DNA of 64,000 nucleotides. It comes from Reticulitermes speratus (taxonomy: Eukaryota > Arthropoda > Insecta > Blattodea > Rhinotermitidae). The translations under genes were made by a program, and so were the position numbers. Where the stretch lies: NCBI GenBank assembly GCA_021186555.1, contig JAJKFL010000010.1:22298586-22362585 (forward strand), given 5' to 3'. Shown here piece by piece: positions 55,706 through 64,000 of this stretch (position 1 is its first letter; each line of letters opens with the position of its first letter). The notes below the pieces were generated by a model. The model made no database searches and was not told where the DNA came from. It saw only the letters and a list, made by a program, of their open reading frames with translations.

Positions 55706-57258
55706 AAGCCTACAGGTTACTATATGTACCGCCAGGTTTAACATTCACAAATTCTACGTTCTGCCCACACAGTGTATTTGTGTGTTTTGTGTGGATCTCA
55801 GAACAAACAGCGATTATTTCACTGTACAGCATTAACTGACTGGTTTGTATAACTGAGACGGAGTGTGTTTACTGCGCGGTACGGACTGTATTTATGTGTT
55901 TTGTGTGGATCTCAGAACAAACAGCGATTATTTCACTGTACAGCATTAACTGACTGGTTTGTATAACTGAGACGGAGTGTGTTTACTGCGCGGTACGGAC
56001 TGTATTTATGTGTTTTGTGTGGATCTCAGAACAAACAGCGATTATTTCACTGTACAGCATTAACTGACTGGTTTGTATAACTGAGACGGAGTGTGTTTAC
56101 TGCGCGGTACGGACTGTATTTATGTGTTTTGTGTGGATCTCAGAACAAACAGCGATTATTTCACTGTACAGCATTAACTGACTGGTTTGTATAACTGAGA
56201 CGGAGTGTGTTTACTGCGCGGTACGGACTGTATTTATGTGTTTTGTGTGGATCTCAGAACAAACAGCGATTATTTCACTGTACAGCATTAACTGACTGGT
56301 TTGTATAACTGAGACGGAGTGTGTTTACTGCGCGGTACGGACTGTATTTATGTGTTTTGTGTGGATCTCAGAACAAACAGCGATTATTTCACTGTACAGC
56401 ATTAACTGACTGGTTTGTATAACTGAGACGGAGTGTGTTTACTGCGCGGTACGGACTGTATTTATGTGTTTTGTGTGGATCTCAGAACAAACAGCGATTA
56501 TTTCACTGTACAGCATTAACTGACTGGTTTGTATAACTGAGACGGAGTGTGTTTACTGCGCGGTACGGACTGTATTTATGTGTTTTGTGTGGATCTCAGA
56601 ACAAACAGCGATTATTTCACTGTACAACATTAACTGACTGGTTTGTATAACTGAGACGGAGTGTGTTTACTGCGCGGTATGGACTGTATTTATGTGTTTT
56701 GTGTGGATCTCAGAACAAACAGCGATTATTTCACTGTACAGCATTAACTGACTGGTTTGTGTAACTGAGACGGAGTGTGTTTACTGCGCGGTACGGACTG
56801 TATTTATGTGTTTTGTGTGGATCTCAGAACAAACAGCGATTATTTCACTGTACAACATTAACTGACTGGTTTGTATAACTGAGACGGAGTGTGTTTACTG
56901 CGCGGTACGGACTGTATTTATGTGTTTTGTGTGGATCTCAGAACAAATAGCGATTATTTCACTGTACAACATTAACTGACTGGTTTGTATAACTGAGACG
57001 GAGTGTGTTTACTGCGAGGTACGGACTGTATTTATGTGTTTTGTGTGGATCTCAGAACAAATAGCGATTATTTCACTGTACAACATTAACTGACTGGTTT
57101 GTATAACTGAGACGGAGTGTGTTTACTGCGCGGTACGGACTGTATTTATGTGTTTTGTGTGGATCTCAGAACAAATAGCGATTATTTCACTGTACAACAT
57201 TAACTGACTGGTTTGTATAACTGAGACGGAGTGTGTTTACTGCGCGGTACGAGCTGAA
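55706..57258 (-). repeat. 114-bp repeat element, locus 7 (about 13 units)
   Basis: The tail is at 55706-55775 and the array continues to 57255, ending without the usual lead (CGAGCTGAATCACTAAATAA). The last three units share AACAAATAGCG in place of AACAAACAGCG, another local block of variant units. Confidence 0.95.
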
Positions 57259-57264
57259 TCACTA

Positions 57265-57900
57265 AATAAAAATCAAGTTTATCTTCGTTTTTAAAAGGCT
57301 AATTTTGCTTCATAACCGTATAATACGATCCTTACTTTACATGCAACTGAAGGTTAGGCCGGCCCACCGCAATGTGCAAAATACAGACAGACACACGTAG
57401 CAAAGTCTAAGATAAACTTGTTTTTCCCCGATACCGTAAATATTTCACGAAATACAATGCTCTGTAGTGTGTGTTATTTGTAGCATGATGGCAAGTTTAC
57501 AGACTCCTGTTCCACTCTACATGCAACAATATGAACTGTAATACATTTTATTTTAATTTGGTAACTTCACAACAGCCCATAACAAAGCTGTGACTGTGTC
57601 CAAGCTTACGACACAACGGACACAATGCACGTCTTATCAAGCGGAACTTCTGCAGCAGAACACTTCCTATCGCTACAGACTTAACAAGCACAGCGACCAT
57701 GTTGCGGTCTCTGCTATAGAACGGTCGGTTATGCAAATGACCCATATCATGTACACGACTCGTAAGTCGCCATCTTGTTTCCTCAGTCCGGAACGCTGTG
57801 ACAGCCCTCCCCTCCCCCCCCCAAGGCCAACACTTCACAAACCAAATACATAATTTATAATTGCCACAATAACCAACAACAGACTATAACTCTGTTCTTT
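57265..57900. other. Unassigned sequence
   Basis: I see no repeat copy. The 96-codon minus frame at 57548-57838 has a CPLCRKLGH-like text but no recognised domain or splice sites. Confidence 0.45.
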
Positions 57901-57905
57901 TATAA

Positions 57906-58192
57906 GTAAAGTTAAAGTTCACCCTAGAACAGGCCATGAAGGCCCAGAGGAGGAGTAGAGGTATAGCTATACTCTTTCTTTAACCTCGGCGCTAGATGGG
58001 GATGGGTGGTCAACTCCACGCCCTCGGCCGCTTTACCCCGGGAAAGAGACCCGGTACCCGTTGTACAGGAGGCTGGATAGGCCCCAGGGCCGGTCTGGAC
58101 GGGTGCGGAAAATCTCTCCCACACCGGAATTCGATCCCCGGACCGTCAAGCATGTAGCTAGTCGCTATACCGACTGAGCTATCGCGGCCCAG
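57906..58192 (-). mobile_element. SINE-A, full-length
   Basis: The complete element is flanked by TGTTCTTTTA at 57893-57902 and 58194-58203. Confidence 0.85.
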
Positions 58193-58392
58193 ATGTTCTT
58201 TTACATGGGTGTGAAACTTGGTTTCTCACACTGAGGAGAAAACATTGGGTAATAAAGATTTTAAATTGAAAACACTGTAATTCTATCATTATTAACTTCG
58301 AATATTTTAAAATTATAATATTCTAATCATTTTCCTAAGGCAGACACAATACTAGCTGTTGGCCTTCCTACTACTTGCTTCAGAATAATTCC

Positions 58393-58424
58393 CTGATGAT
58401 GGCAAACCGGTGCCGAAACACGTA
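58393..58424 (+). ncRNA. Hammerhead-like ribozyme motif
   Basis: CUGAUGA, stem II GGCA/UGCC with AACCGG loop, GAAACACGUA. UCC/GGA pair as stem I. The downstream flank resembles the copy at 36.4 kb. Confidence 0.6.
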
Positions 58425-58504
58425 GGACTTTTATAACTCCTTCTGAATGTGTTTTATTAAATGCATAAGTTGGTTGATGTATTTATTGTAAGAACATACA
58501 CGGT

Positions 58505-58552
58505 GTGAGTAGCATAAAGTAGCATAAAGTAGCATAAAGTAGCATAAAGTAA
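58505..58552. repeat. 11-bp tandem repeat, 4 units
   Basis: GTAGCATAAA repeats with an 11-base period between a hammerhead element and a retrotransposon remnant. Confidence 0.9.
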
Positions 58553-58559
58553 CAAAATT

Positions 58560-59030
58560 TATTGATAAGCTGACGGTGTTTGAGAATAGGGTGCTGGGGA
58601 AGATTTTGGCCCCAAAGACGGAGGAGGTGACAGAAGAATGGAGAAAATAGGGCAATGAGGAGCTACCTGACCTGTGCTGCTCACCAATTATTATTTGGGT
58701 AATCAAATCGAGAAGAATAAGTGGGCAGGGCATGTGGCACGCATGAGGGAGAAGAGAAACGCATTCAGGCTCTTGGTGGCGAAACCTGAAGGAAAGAGAC
58801 ATTTGGAAGACCTAGGCATAGTGGTACAACATTAACATCGATCTTAAAAAAGAAATCGATTTGAAGTGCGTGGATTGATCTGGCTCAGGCTTGGGACAAG
58901 TGGCGGGCTTTTGTGAAGGAGGTAACGAACATTCGTTTTACGTAAAATGTAGGGACTTTTTAACAAACTGAGGAACAAGGACATGGACCATGGAGTTTGT
59001 CATTCCCTGAGTCAGTCAGGCACGCTAACT
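58560..59030 (+). pseudogene. Degraded non-LTR retrotransposon ORF2 C-terminus and 3' UTR
   Basis: Translation on the plus strand gives LTVFENRVLGKILAPKTEEV, then an EEWRK-like block, a stop, NEELPDLCCSP, and after frameshifts a GHVARM..R..YRVLV-like and GRPR-like region. It is the same family as the minus-strand copy at 4 kb, here with several stops and frameshifts and no downstream array. Confidence 0.7.
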
Positions 59031-59043
59031 AACACTTCCGTAA

Positions 59044-59313
59044 CGTAAAGTAAAGTAACGTTCAACCTATGACCTGGCATGAAGGCTTAAAGGTGGAGTA
59101 CAGGTATAGCTCTACTCTTTCTTTAACCTCGGCGCTAGATGGGGGTGAGTGATCAACGTCACGCCCCGACCGCGTTACCCACGGGAAAAAGATCCGGTAC
59201 CTATTGTACAGGAGGCTGGGTGGCCCCAGGGCCGGTCTGAACGGCTGAGGAAAATCTCGCATCCCCCCACCCCAACGGGATTCGATCCCCAGACCGTCCA
59301 GCTTGTAACGAGT
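59044..59313 (-). mobile_element. SINE-A, head-truncated and diverged
   Basis: The body is recognisable (GGCGCTAGATGGGGGTGAGT and the CCGGTCTGAACGG region). The head breaks off after CGACTCGTTACAAGC on the minus strand. Confidence 0.75.
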
Positions 59314-59464
59314 CGTAAGAATATATTAAGCATCAGAAAGTAACTAAGTGAACCACGCGAATTCACGATTGAGCAAATTACAGTCTGTTAATTTAATTAC
59401 ATTTTTTCCCCCTTTATGCCACTCGAATGCTCAGTCCACACCCTGACCAGGTTTAACTGAATCT

Positions 59465-60500
59465 TTATATGTACACACCTAAAGCCCAGTGGTTATTATA
59501 TGTACCGCCAGGTTTAACATTCAACAATTCTACGTTCTGCCCACACAGTGTATTTATGTGTTTTGTGTGGATCTCAGAACAAACAGCGATTATTTCACTG
59601 TACAGCATTAACTGACTGGTTTGTATAACTGAGACGTAGTGTGTTTACTGCGCGGTACGGACTGTATTTATGTGTTTTGTGTGGATCTCAGAACAAACAG
59701 CGATTATTTCACTGTACAGCATTAACTGACTGGTTTGTATAACTGAGACGGAGTGTGTTTACTGCGCGGTACGGACTGTATTTATGTGTTTTGTGTGGAT
59801 CTCACAACAAACAGCGATTATTTCACTGTACAGCATTAACTGACTGGTTTGTATAACTGAGACGGAGTGTGTTTACTGCGCGGTACGGACTGTATTTATG
59901 TGTTTTGTGTGGATCTCAGAACAAACAGCGATTATTTCACTGTACAGCATTAACTGACTGGTTTGTATAACTGAGACGGAGTGTGTTTACTGCGCGGTAC
60001 GAGCTGTATTTATGTGTTTTGTGTGGATCTCAGAACAAACAGCTATTATTTCACTGTACAACATTAACTGACTGGTTTGTATAACTGAGACGGAGTGTGT
60101 TTACTGCGCGGTACGGACTGTATTTATGTGTTTTGTGTGGATCTCAGAACAAACAGCGATTATTTCACTGTACAACATTAACTGACTGGTTTGTATAACT
60201 GAGACGGAGTGTGTTTACTGCGCGGTACGGACTGTATTTATGTGTTTTGTGTGGATCTCAGAACAAACAGCGATTATTTCACTGTACAACATTAACTGAC
60301 TGGTTTGTATAACCGAGACGTAGTGTTTACTGCGCGGTACGGACTGTATTTATGTGTTTTGTGTGGATCTCAGAACAAACAGCGATTATTTCACTGTACA
60401 ACATTAACTGACTGGTTTGTATAACCGAGACGTAGTGTTTACTGCGCGGTACGGACTGAATCTTTATATACAATTCAGGTTAATTTTCGTCTTCAGATAC
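59465..60500 (-). repeat. 114-bp repeat element, locus 8 (about 8 units)
   Basis: The tail begins at 59465 (TATATGTACACACCTAAAGC) and the lead ends near 60485 (CTTTATATACAATTCAGG). The final two units share CCGAGACGTAGTGTTT, with two bases missing. The tail here runs into GTGTACATATAAAGATTCAG on the minus strand, as at locus 6. Confidence 0.95.
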
Positions 60501-60570
60501 GGCCACTTGACTGCAGGCCGTGTCTGATCTCACTGTAAATCACCAACCGAGTTGTCGGCAGAGCGAAATA

Positions 60571-60751
60571 CAAACTCGGTTATAATGTCATGAAAGGTTC
60601 TGAATATTTTGTGTCGTTATAAACGAGTGTCGTTATAACCGAGGACTATAACGTTACGGTGAACAGTGACGAATTAATTGGAACCACAGAATATCTGACT
60701 CTATAGGCGAGGTGTCGTAGAAACCGATGTCGTTATAACCGGGTTCTACTG
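60571..60751. mobile_element. pogo-like MITE, 181 bp
   Basis: The right end reversed is CAGTAGAACCCGGTTATAAC; the left end is diverged (CAAACTCGGTTATAATG). TA flanks both sides. Confidence 0.75.
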
Positions 60752-60979
60752 TACTTAGAAATGAGAAGAAACCAAACGATGTTAAAAGAACCACAGCACA
60801 GTGTTTGTACTCCTATTTCTCACAGCATGTAAAGCCATATTTCTGAAGTACAGCCTATCTACATAACAGATCCTTTTTTTTTTCCTCGTAAACCTATATT
60901 CCGTATATTTACGCAATATCAATACTGTTAAGGAGGATCACTTGAAACTGACTGGCGTGACTCTCTTCTTCTCTCCTTT

Positions 60980-61077
60980 GTATCACCCTTAAAAATCCAT
61001 CGCCCTCGGTCGGGATCGAACCCGCGAACCTTGGGTCCAGTGGCGAGCACGCTAACCACTAGTCCACCGAGGGCGAC
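60980..61077 (-). mobile_element. SINE-C head fragment
   Basis: GTCGCCCTCGGTGGACTAGT, box B CGGGTTCGATCCC and the GGATTTTTAAGGGTGAT joint are present. The body is missing. Confidence 0.8.
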
Positions 61078-61575
61078 ATTATATGTGACTACAAACTTCA
61101 TAATATAAATCTTTATTTCCAGCACACAGAATGCGCCTAAGCCATCGCCAACGTGTATCATTCACTGACGGTACACGGGGATGTGTTAGGGCTGCAGACA
61201 CAAACAGTTTATACACAGAGCTAAATTCGTAACCGTAAAAGTTCCAGCTTGTTTCCCTCGGGGTTCTCCCCACCAAAATACCGACACACAAGTGCACCAA
61301 ACCAACAGCGGTTTACAGTTCTCCCACAGTCCATGTAACAACACGGCGACAGAGCCAATAATTTATTCACCAAGGACCACGCCGTTTACGGTTACGGTAA
61401 TGTCCTGCATTACCGGTTGGCACAGTCCTTCTTTTGCCAAAACAAGTCCCTCGCTGAACCTCCAAATAATCTAAAGGTCGACTTTGGATTCAAGGTACAA
61501 CTTTACATAAGGTAAACAGTAGAGTTAGTAAGCTACCAGTAGCTCAATAACCGACACAGGTATGTGCAATCAACA
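61078..61575. other. Unassigned sequence
   Basis: A 73-codon minus frame and a 60-codon plus frame lack recognisable domains. Confidence 0.45.
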
Positions 61576-61579
61576 GAGT

Positions 61580-61835
61580 TAGTTAGTTAGTTAGTTACTT
61601 CCTGTCGCTCCTTGCGGAGCATATGGCCTCCTTTCAGAGGTTTCTTGGTCTGGAAGTGTGCATCTGTAGTGAGTGACCAGTCCACTGACTGCACAAGTTC
61701 TACTCATTCTGATATGACTGCCAGAGCCATCTAGCAGTCATATCAGGAGACTTGGGTGAGAAATGGCCGCTGAATTTTGCTTACGAAACATTTCAATTCA
61801 TGCTCGTAAGGTTCTTTTACATGCCTTAAATCTAC
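61580..61835 (-). mobile_element. SINE-C body copy with (AACT)n end
   Basis: GTTAGTTAGTTAG begins the segment, followed by CTTCCTGTCGCTCCTTGCGG and the body to AAATGGCCGCTGAATTTTGC, then GGTTCTTTTACATGCC. The head is missing. Confidence 0.8.
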
Positions 61836-61975
61836 GACAATAATATAAACTGGATTGGTCACATCTTGCGTAGAAACTGCCTTCTGAAACATGTAATTGA
61901 AGGAAAGTTAGAAGGAAGGATAAAAACGACGGAAAGACGACGTAAGCAGCTACTGGATGAACTTAAGGAAAAGAG
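61836..61975 (+). pseudogene. Short reverse-transcriptase C-terminal fragment of a second non-LTR family
   Basis: The plus-strand frame reads NINWIGHILRRNCLLKHVIE, then GKLEGRIKTTERRRKQLLDE and LKEKR. This block is common near the end of insect endonuclease-reverse transcriptase proteins. It starts and stops abruptly between two copies of a SINE-C body, so it looks like a captured fragment rather than a whole insertion. Confidence 0.7.
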
Positions 61976-62187
61976 AGTTAGTTAGTTAGTTACTTCCTGT
62001 CGCTCCTTGCGGAGCATATGGCCTCCGTTCAGAGGTTTCTTGGTCTGGAAGTGTGCATCTGTAGTGAGTGACCAGTCCACTGACTGCACAAGTTCTACTC
62101 ATCGTGATATGACTGCCAGAGCCATCTAGCAGTCATATCAGGAGACTTGGGTGAGAAATGGCCGCTGAATTTTGCTTACGAAACATC
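61976..62187 (-). mobile_element. Second SINE-C body copy, nearly identical to 61580-61790
   Basis: It has the same start (AGTTAGTTAGTTACTTCCTG) and the same break point (TTTTGCTTACGAAACAT) as the previous copy, with two visible substitutions. This suggests a local duplication rather than independent insertion. Confidence 0.8.
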
Positions 62188-62339
62188 TGCAATAAACAGA
62201 CGTTCTACCAAATTTAATTTTAATTTCTATTGTAATTTGATTTTATCTTAAATATCTTAAGATTAAACATGTTTTAATCTTTGTTTTTCAGAATTCAAAA
62301 TACTACACAGTTTTTCAAAAATACTACACAGTTGAAGAC

Positions 62340-62840
62340 TTTTTTGTTTCGTTTGTGATAAAGGGCCCCCGCACCACAGCCTTAAGGTTTTTTGTGCAAC
62401 CCCAATGAAGATGATAGATGGATGAACAGTTTTTTTTACCAATTTTTACAATTAATGGAGCACCAGTGGAATGAAATCGACAGGGGAAAACCGACAACTC
62501 GGAGAAAAACCTGTCCCAATGCCACTTTGTCCACCACAAATCTCACATGGACTTGACCTGGGATTTCTTTTTTGCCTGTTCGGGGTTTTTCCCCTTTGAT
62601 CCATTTTTGTACTGTTTAAATCCTTCCGTCCTTCATGTCACTTTACGTTCCATGCTACCGTCCTTATACAAACACAACACAAACATCCATGCCCCGGCGG
62701 GATTCGAACCCACGATCCTAGCAAGCGAGCGGCCGCAGACCCACGCCTTAGACCGCACGGCCACTGGGATCGGCACAATCGAACCTGGGCCTCCGCGGTG
62801 AGAGGCCGGCGACTAACCGCCTGAGCCATGGCACGGCCCT
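62340..62840 (-). mobile_element. SINE-D split by a SINE-E variant
   Basis: The body lies at 62340-62560 and the tRNA-like head (GGGCCGTGCCATGGCTCAGG) at 62776-62840. ACCTGGG occurs at both junctions of the inserted SINE-E. Confidence 0.75.
62561..62775 (-). mobile_element. SINE-E variant with a different 3' body, inserted in a SINE-D
   Basis: The head is standard (GCCGATCCCAGTGGCCGTGC on the minus strand). After GGCATGGATGTTTGTG the body changes to one with TACGGACG/AGTGACATGAAGG-type sequence and ends GGAAAAACCCCGAACAGG. The same variant body is found inside the 37.8-38.2 kb copy. Confidence 0.75.
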
Positions 62841-63024
62841 GACGACAATTACTTATTACTACTTGTATTTTAATGTGTACCATGAATGTACAGCTGATGT
62901 CATTTGAGAAAAGTGAGCCCTTGAAGAGGAACCATAAATTGGTTCGAAACATGTCGGACATTTTTAAATAAAACTGTGTTGAATGACATAACAGTGTACA
63001 TTTGTCGGAGTAAGATTCATTTTA

Positions 63025-63200
63025 CATAAGGTCTTCGCTCTTCTGGAATGTTACGCGCCTAAGAGTTCTTAGACTGTTTGACACTTGAAGATGGTATCGA
63101 TAGGATGTCCCGAAACGTCGGTAACTACCAATATGTGCTGCGTAACATCCCAGAAGAGCGAAGATCTCATTTACACAGCGGTGGAAGCCTGAAATCAAGC
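63025..63200 (+). mobile_element. GCGGAAGCC-family element with inverted ends
   Basis: It begins TCTTCGCTCTTCTGGAATGT, holds UUGAAGAUGG..GUCCCGAAACGUCGGUAAC in the centre, and ends CATCCCAGAAGAGCGAAGAT then GCGGTGGAAGCCTGAAATCA. TTTTACATAA on the left and ATTTACATAA on the right may be its target duplication. Confidence 0.65.
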
Positions 63201-63327
63201 AAATTTACATAACGTTCGTTTTCGAATTATCAAAGTCATCACCAAAAAACAGACTGTAAACTTTTCAAAATATACTGTAGTCTTAAGAGAGAGACAAGGG
63301 GGTGAAAATACGTAAAGTAGGGGCACA

Positions 63328-63462
63328 CGATTTTTTTTTTAAATCTAGGACCCACCTCAATATTCTAGGCGCTAGAACGCCGACATGGATCAAGTTACCA
63401 CAAACATGAGACGCCACGGTACAAAAATTAGTCGCCAGGGGTTTCTGCACTCCTGGACTAAA
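63328..63462 (-). mobile_element. Short dispersed repeat, copy 3
   Basis: On the minus strand it starts CCAGGAGTGCAGAAACCCCT, with GGCGACTAATTTTTGTACCG and GAGGTGGGTCCTAGATTTAA following. Confidence 0.55.
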
Positions 63463-64000
63463 CTATTTTATTTCTGACAAATAATTTTTATGTAATTAAG
63501 TCCAGATCAGAATCTAAAGCCTCAACAAAGTCATAGTGGGTGCTGTGCTACTTTTTCCCAGACGGTAAAACGGCTGGAGCGTGGATCAGACCATTACATT
63601 TCATCTAGTACACTGTTTACCAGTATTTCTGGTAACGCTTACCCTTTACGAAGTCTCTGTCAGTATCACTCCACCAATGCTCCATACTCATCTTCATCTT
63701 TCACCGTCGCCACATAATCCCATTTAACTGTCATCATCGTTAAATAACACACGTCTCTCGTTTCACGACGAGGCTTGTCACAAGCCTCCAACACGCAGGC
63801 CATTTTGGAAACGCAAGGTTGTATAGATTGTGCTGTGTACCAGCTTGTTGCTACGGCAACCCCAGTGTCGGATGGAAACGTATTTGAATGCCTCGTAATG
63901 AAGGAAGGGTGAATGTCTAGTGGAAAAGGGGCACAGGGACGTTGTCTTGTGTGGAAGAAGGGTATGAGGTCAAGGGATCACATACCGGAGATTGTGTGTC
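63463..64000. other. Mostly unassigned
   Basis: Apart from the lone 91-bp-array-like unit and a degraded SINE-A-like stretch near 63540-63655 (GACGGTAAAACGGCTGGAGC), nothing is recognised. Confidence 0.45.
63658..63720 (+). repeat. Lone unit related to the 91-bp array
   Basis: GTCAGTATCACTCCACCAAT, GCTCCATACTCATC and a following CACCGTCGCCACATAAT match one unit of the 6.1-7.1 kb array. This may be a remnant of the SINE-D subtype from which the array arose. Confidence 0.6.

Noticed and set aside
62910..62950. Hammerhead-like motif CTTGAAGAGGAACC..GGTTCGAAACATGTC
   Set aside because: The hairpin and GUC site are good, but C3 is U. I treat it as a decayed copy, though an assay could revise this.

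Overview
This looks like a gene-poor, repeat-rich stretch of an arthropod nuclear genome. My best guess is a cockroach-type insect (Blattodea). That guess rests on a conserved insect-like formin exon and on recalled resemblance of the tRNA-derived SINEs and retrotransposon tails to Periplaneta gene-model debris; it is recognition from memory, not a search. There is no bacterial gene organisation. Almost every open reading frame longer than 60 codons lies in a tandem array, a SINE or a transposon remnant.

The one convincing host coding piece is an 84-bp exon at 46100-46183 on the minus strand. It has good splice sites and matches the N-terminal GTPase-binding region of the formin-like protein FRL/FMNL. 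Both of its edges are splice sites and I found no other exon, so the rest of the window is probably the two flanking introns, at least 46 kb and 17.8 kb long.

Layout. 0.5-10 kb: 114-bp arrays, a broken non-LTR reverse transcriptase with a 100-bp internal array, a 91-bp array grown inside a SINE, and scattered SINEs. 10-14.6 kb: a 41-bp array, a retrotransposon ORF C-terminus expanded by 25 copies of a 56-bp unit, and a 79-bp array of ribozyme-like units. 14.6-30 kb: SINEs, 38-, 42- and 44-bp arrays and several inverted-repeat elements carrying hammerhead-like motifs. 30-40 kb: a 51-bp array, MITEs, retroelement tails and nested SINEs. 40.8-45.5 kb: a 4.7-kb 114-bp array with a stretch that looks like uncorrected sequence. 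45.5-64 kb: the FRL exon, more 114-bp arrays, pogo-like MITEs, a 39-bp array and nested SINEs. By my estimate tandem arrays fill over a third of the window.

Two themes stand out. First, at least thirteen dispersed motifs fit the minimal type I hammerhead ribozyme core (CUGANGA, stem II, GAAA, then a very short or palindromic stem III and UA). They often sit in head-to-head inverted pairs inside short elements without ORFs, and related but mutated motifs form a 79-bp tandem array. Second, several arrays can be traced to a segment of a dispersed element: the 91-bp unit to a SINE body, the 56-bp and 100-bp units to two retrotransposon ORFs, the 79-bp unit to a ribozyme-like element. This points to repeated local amplification of transposon fragments.
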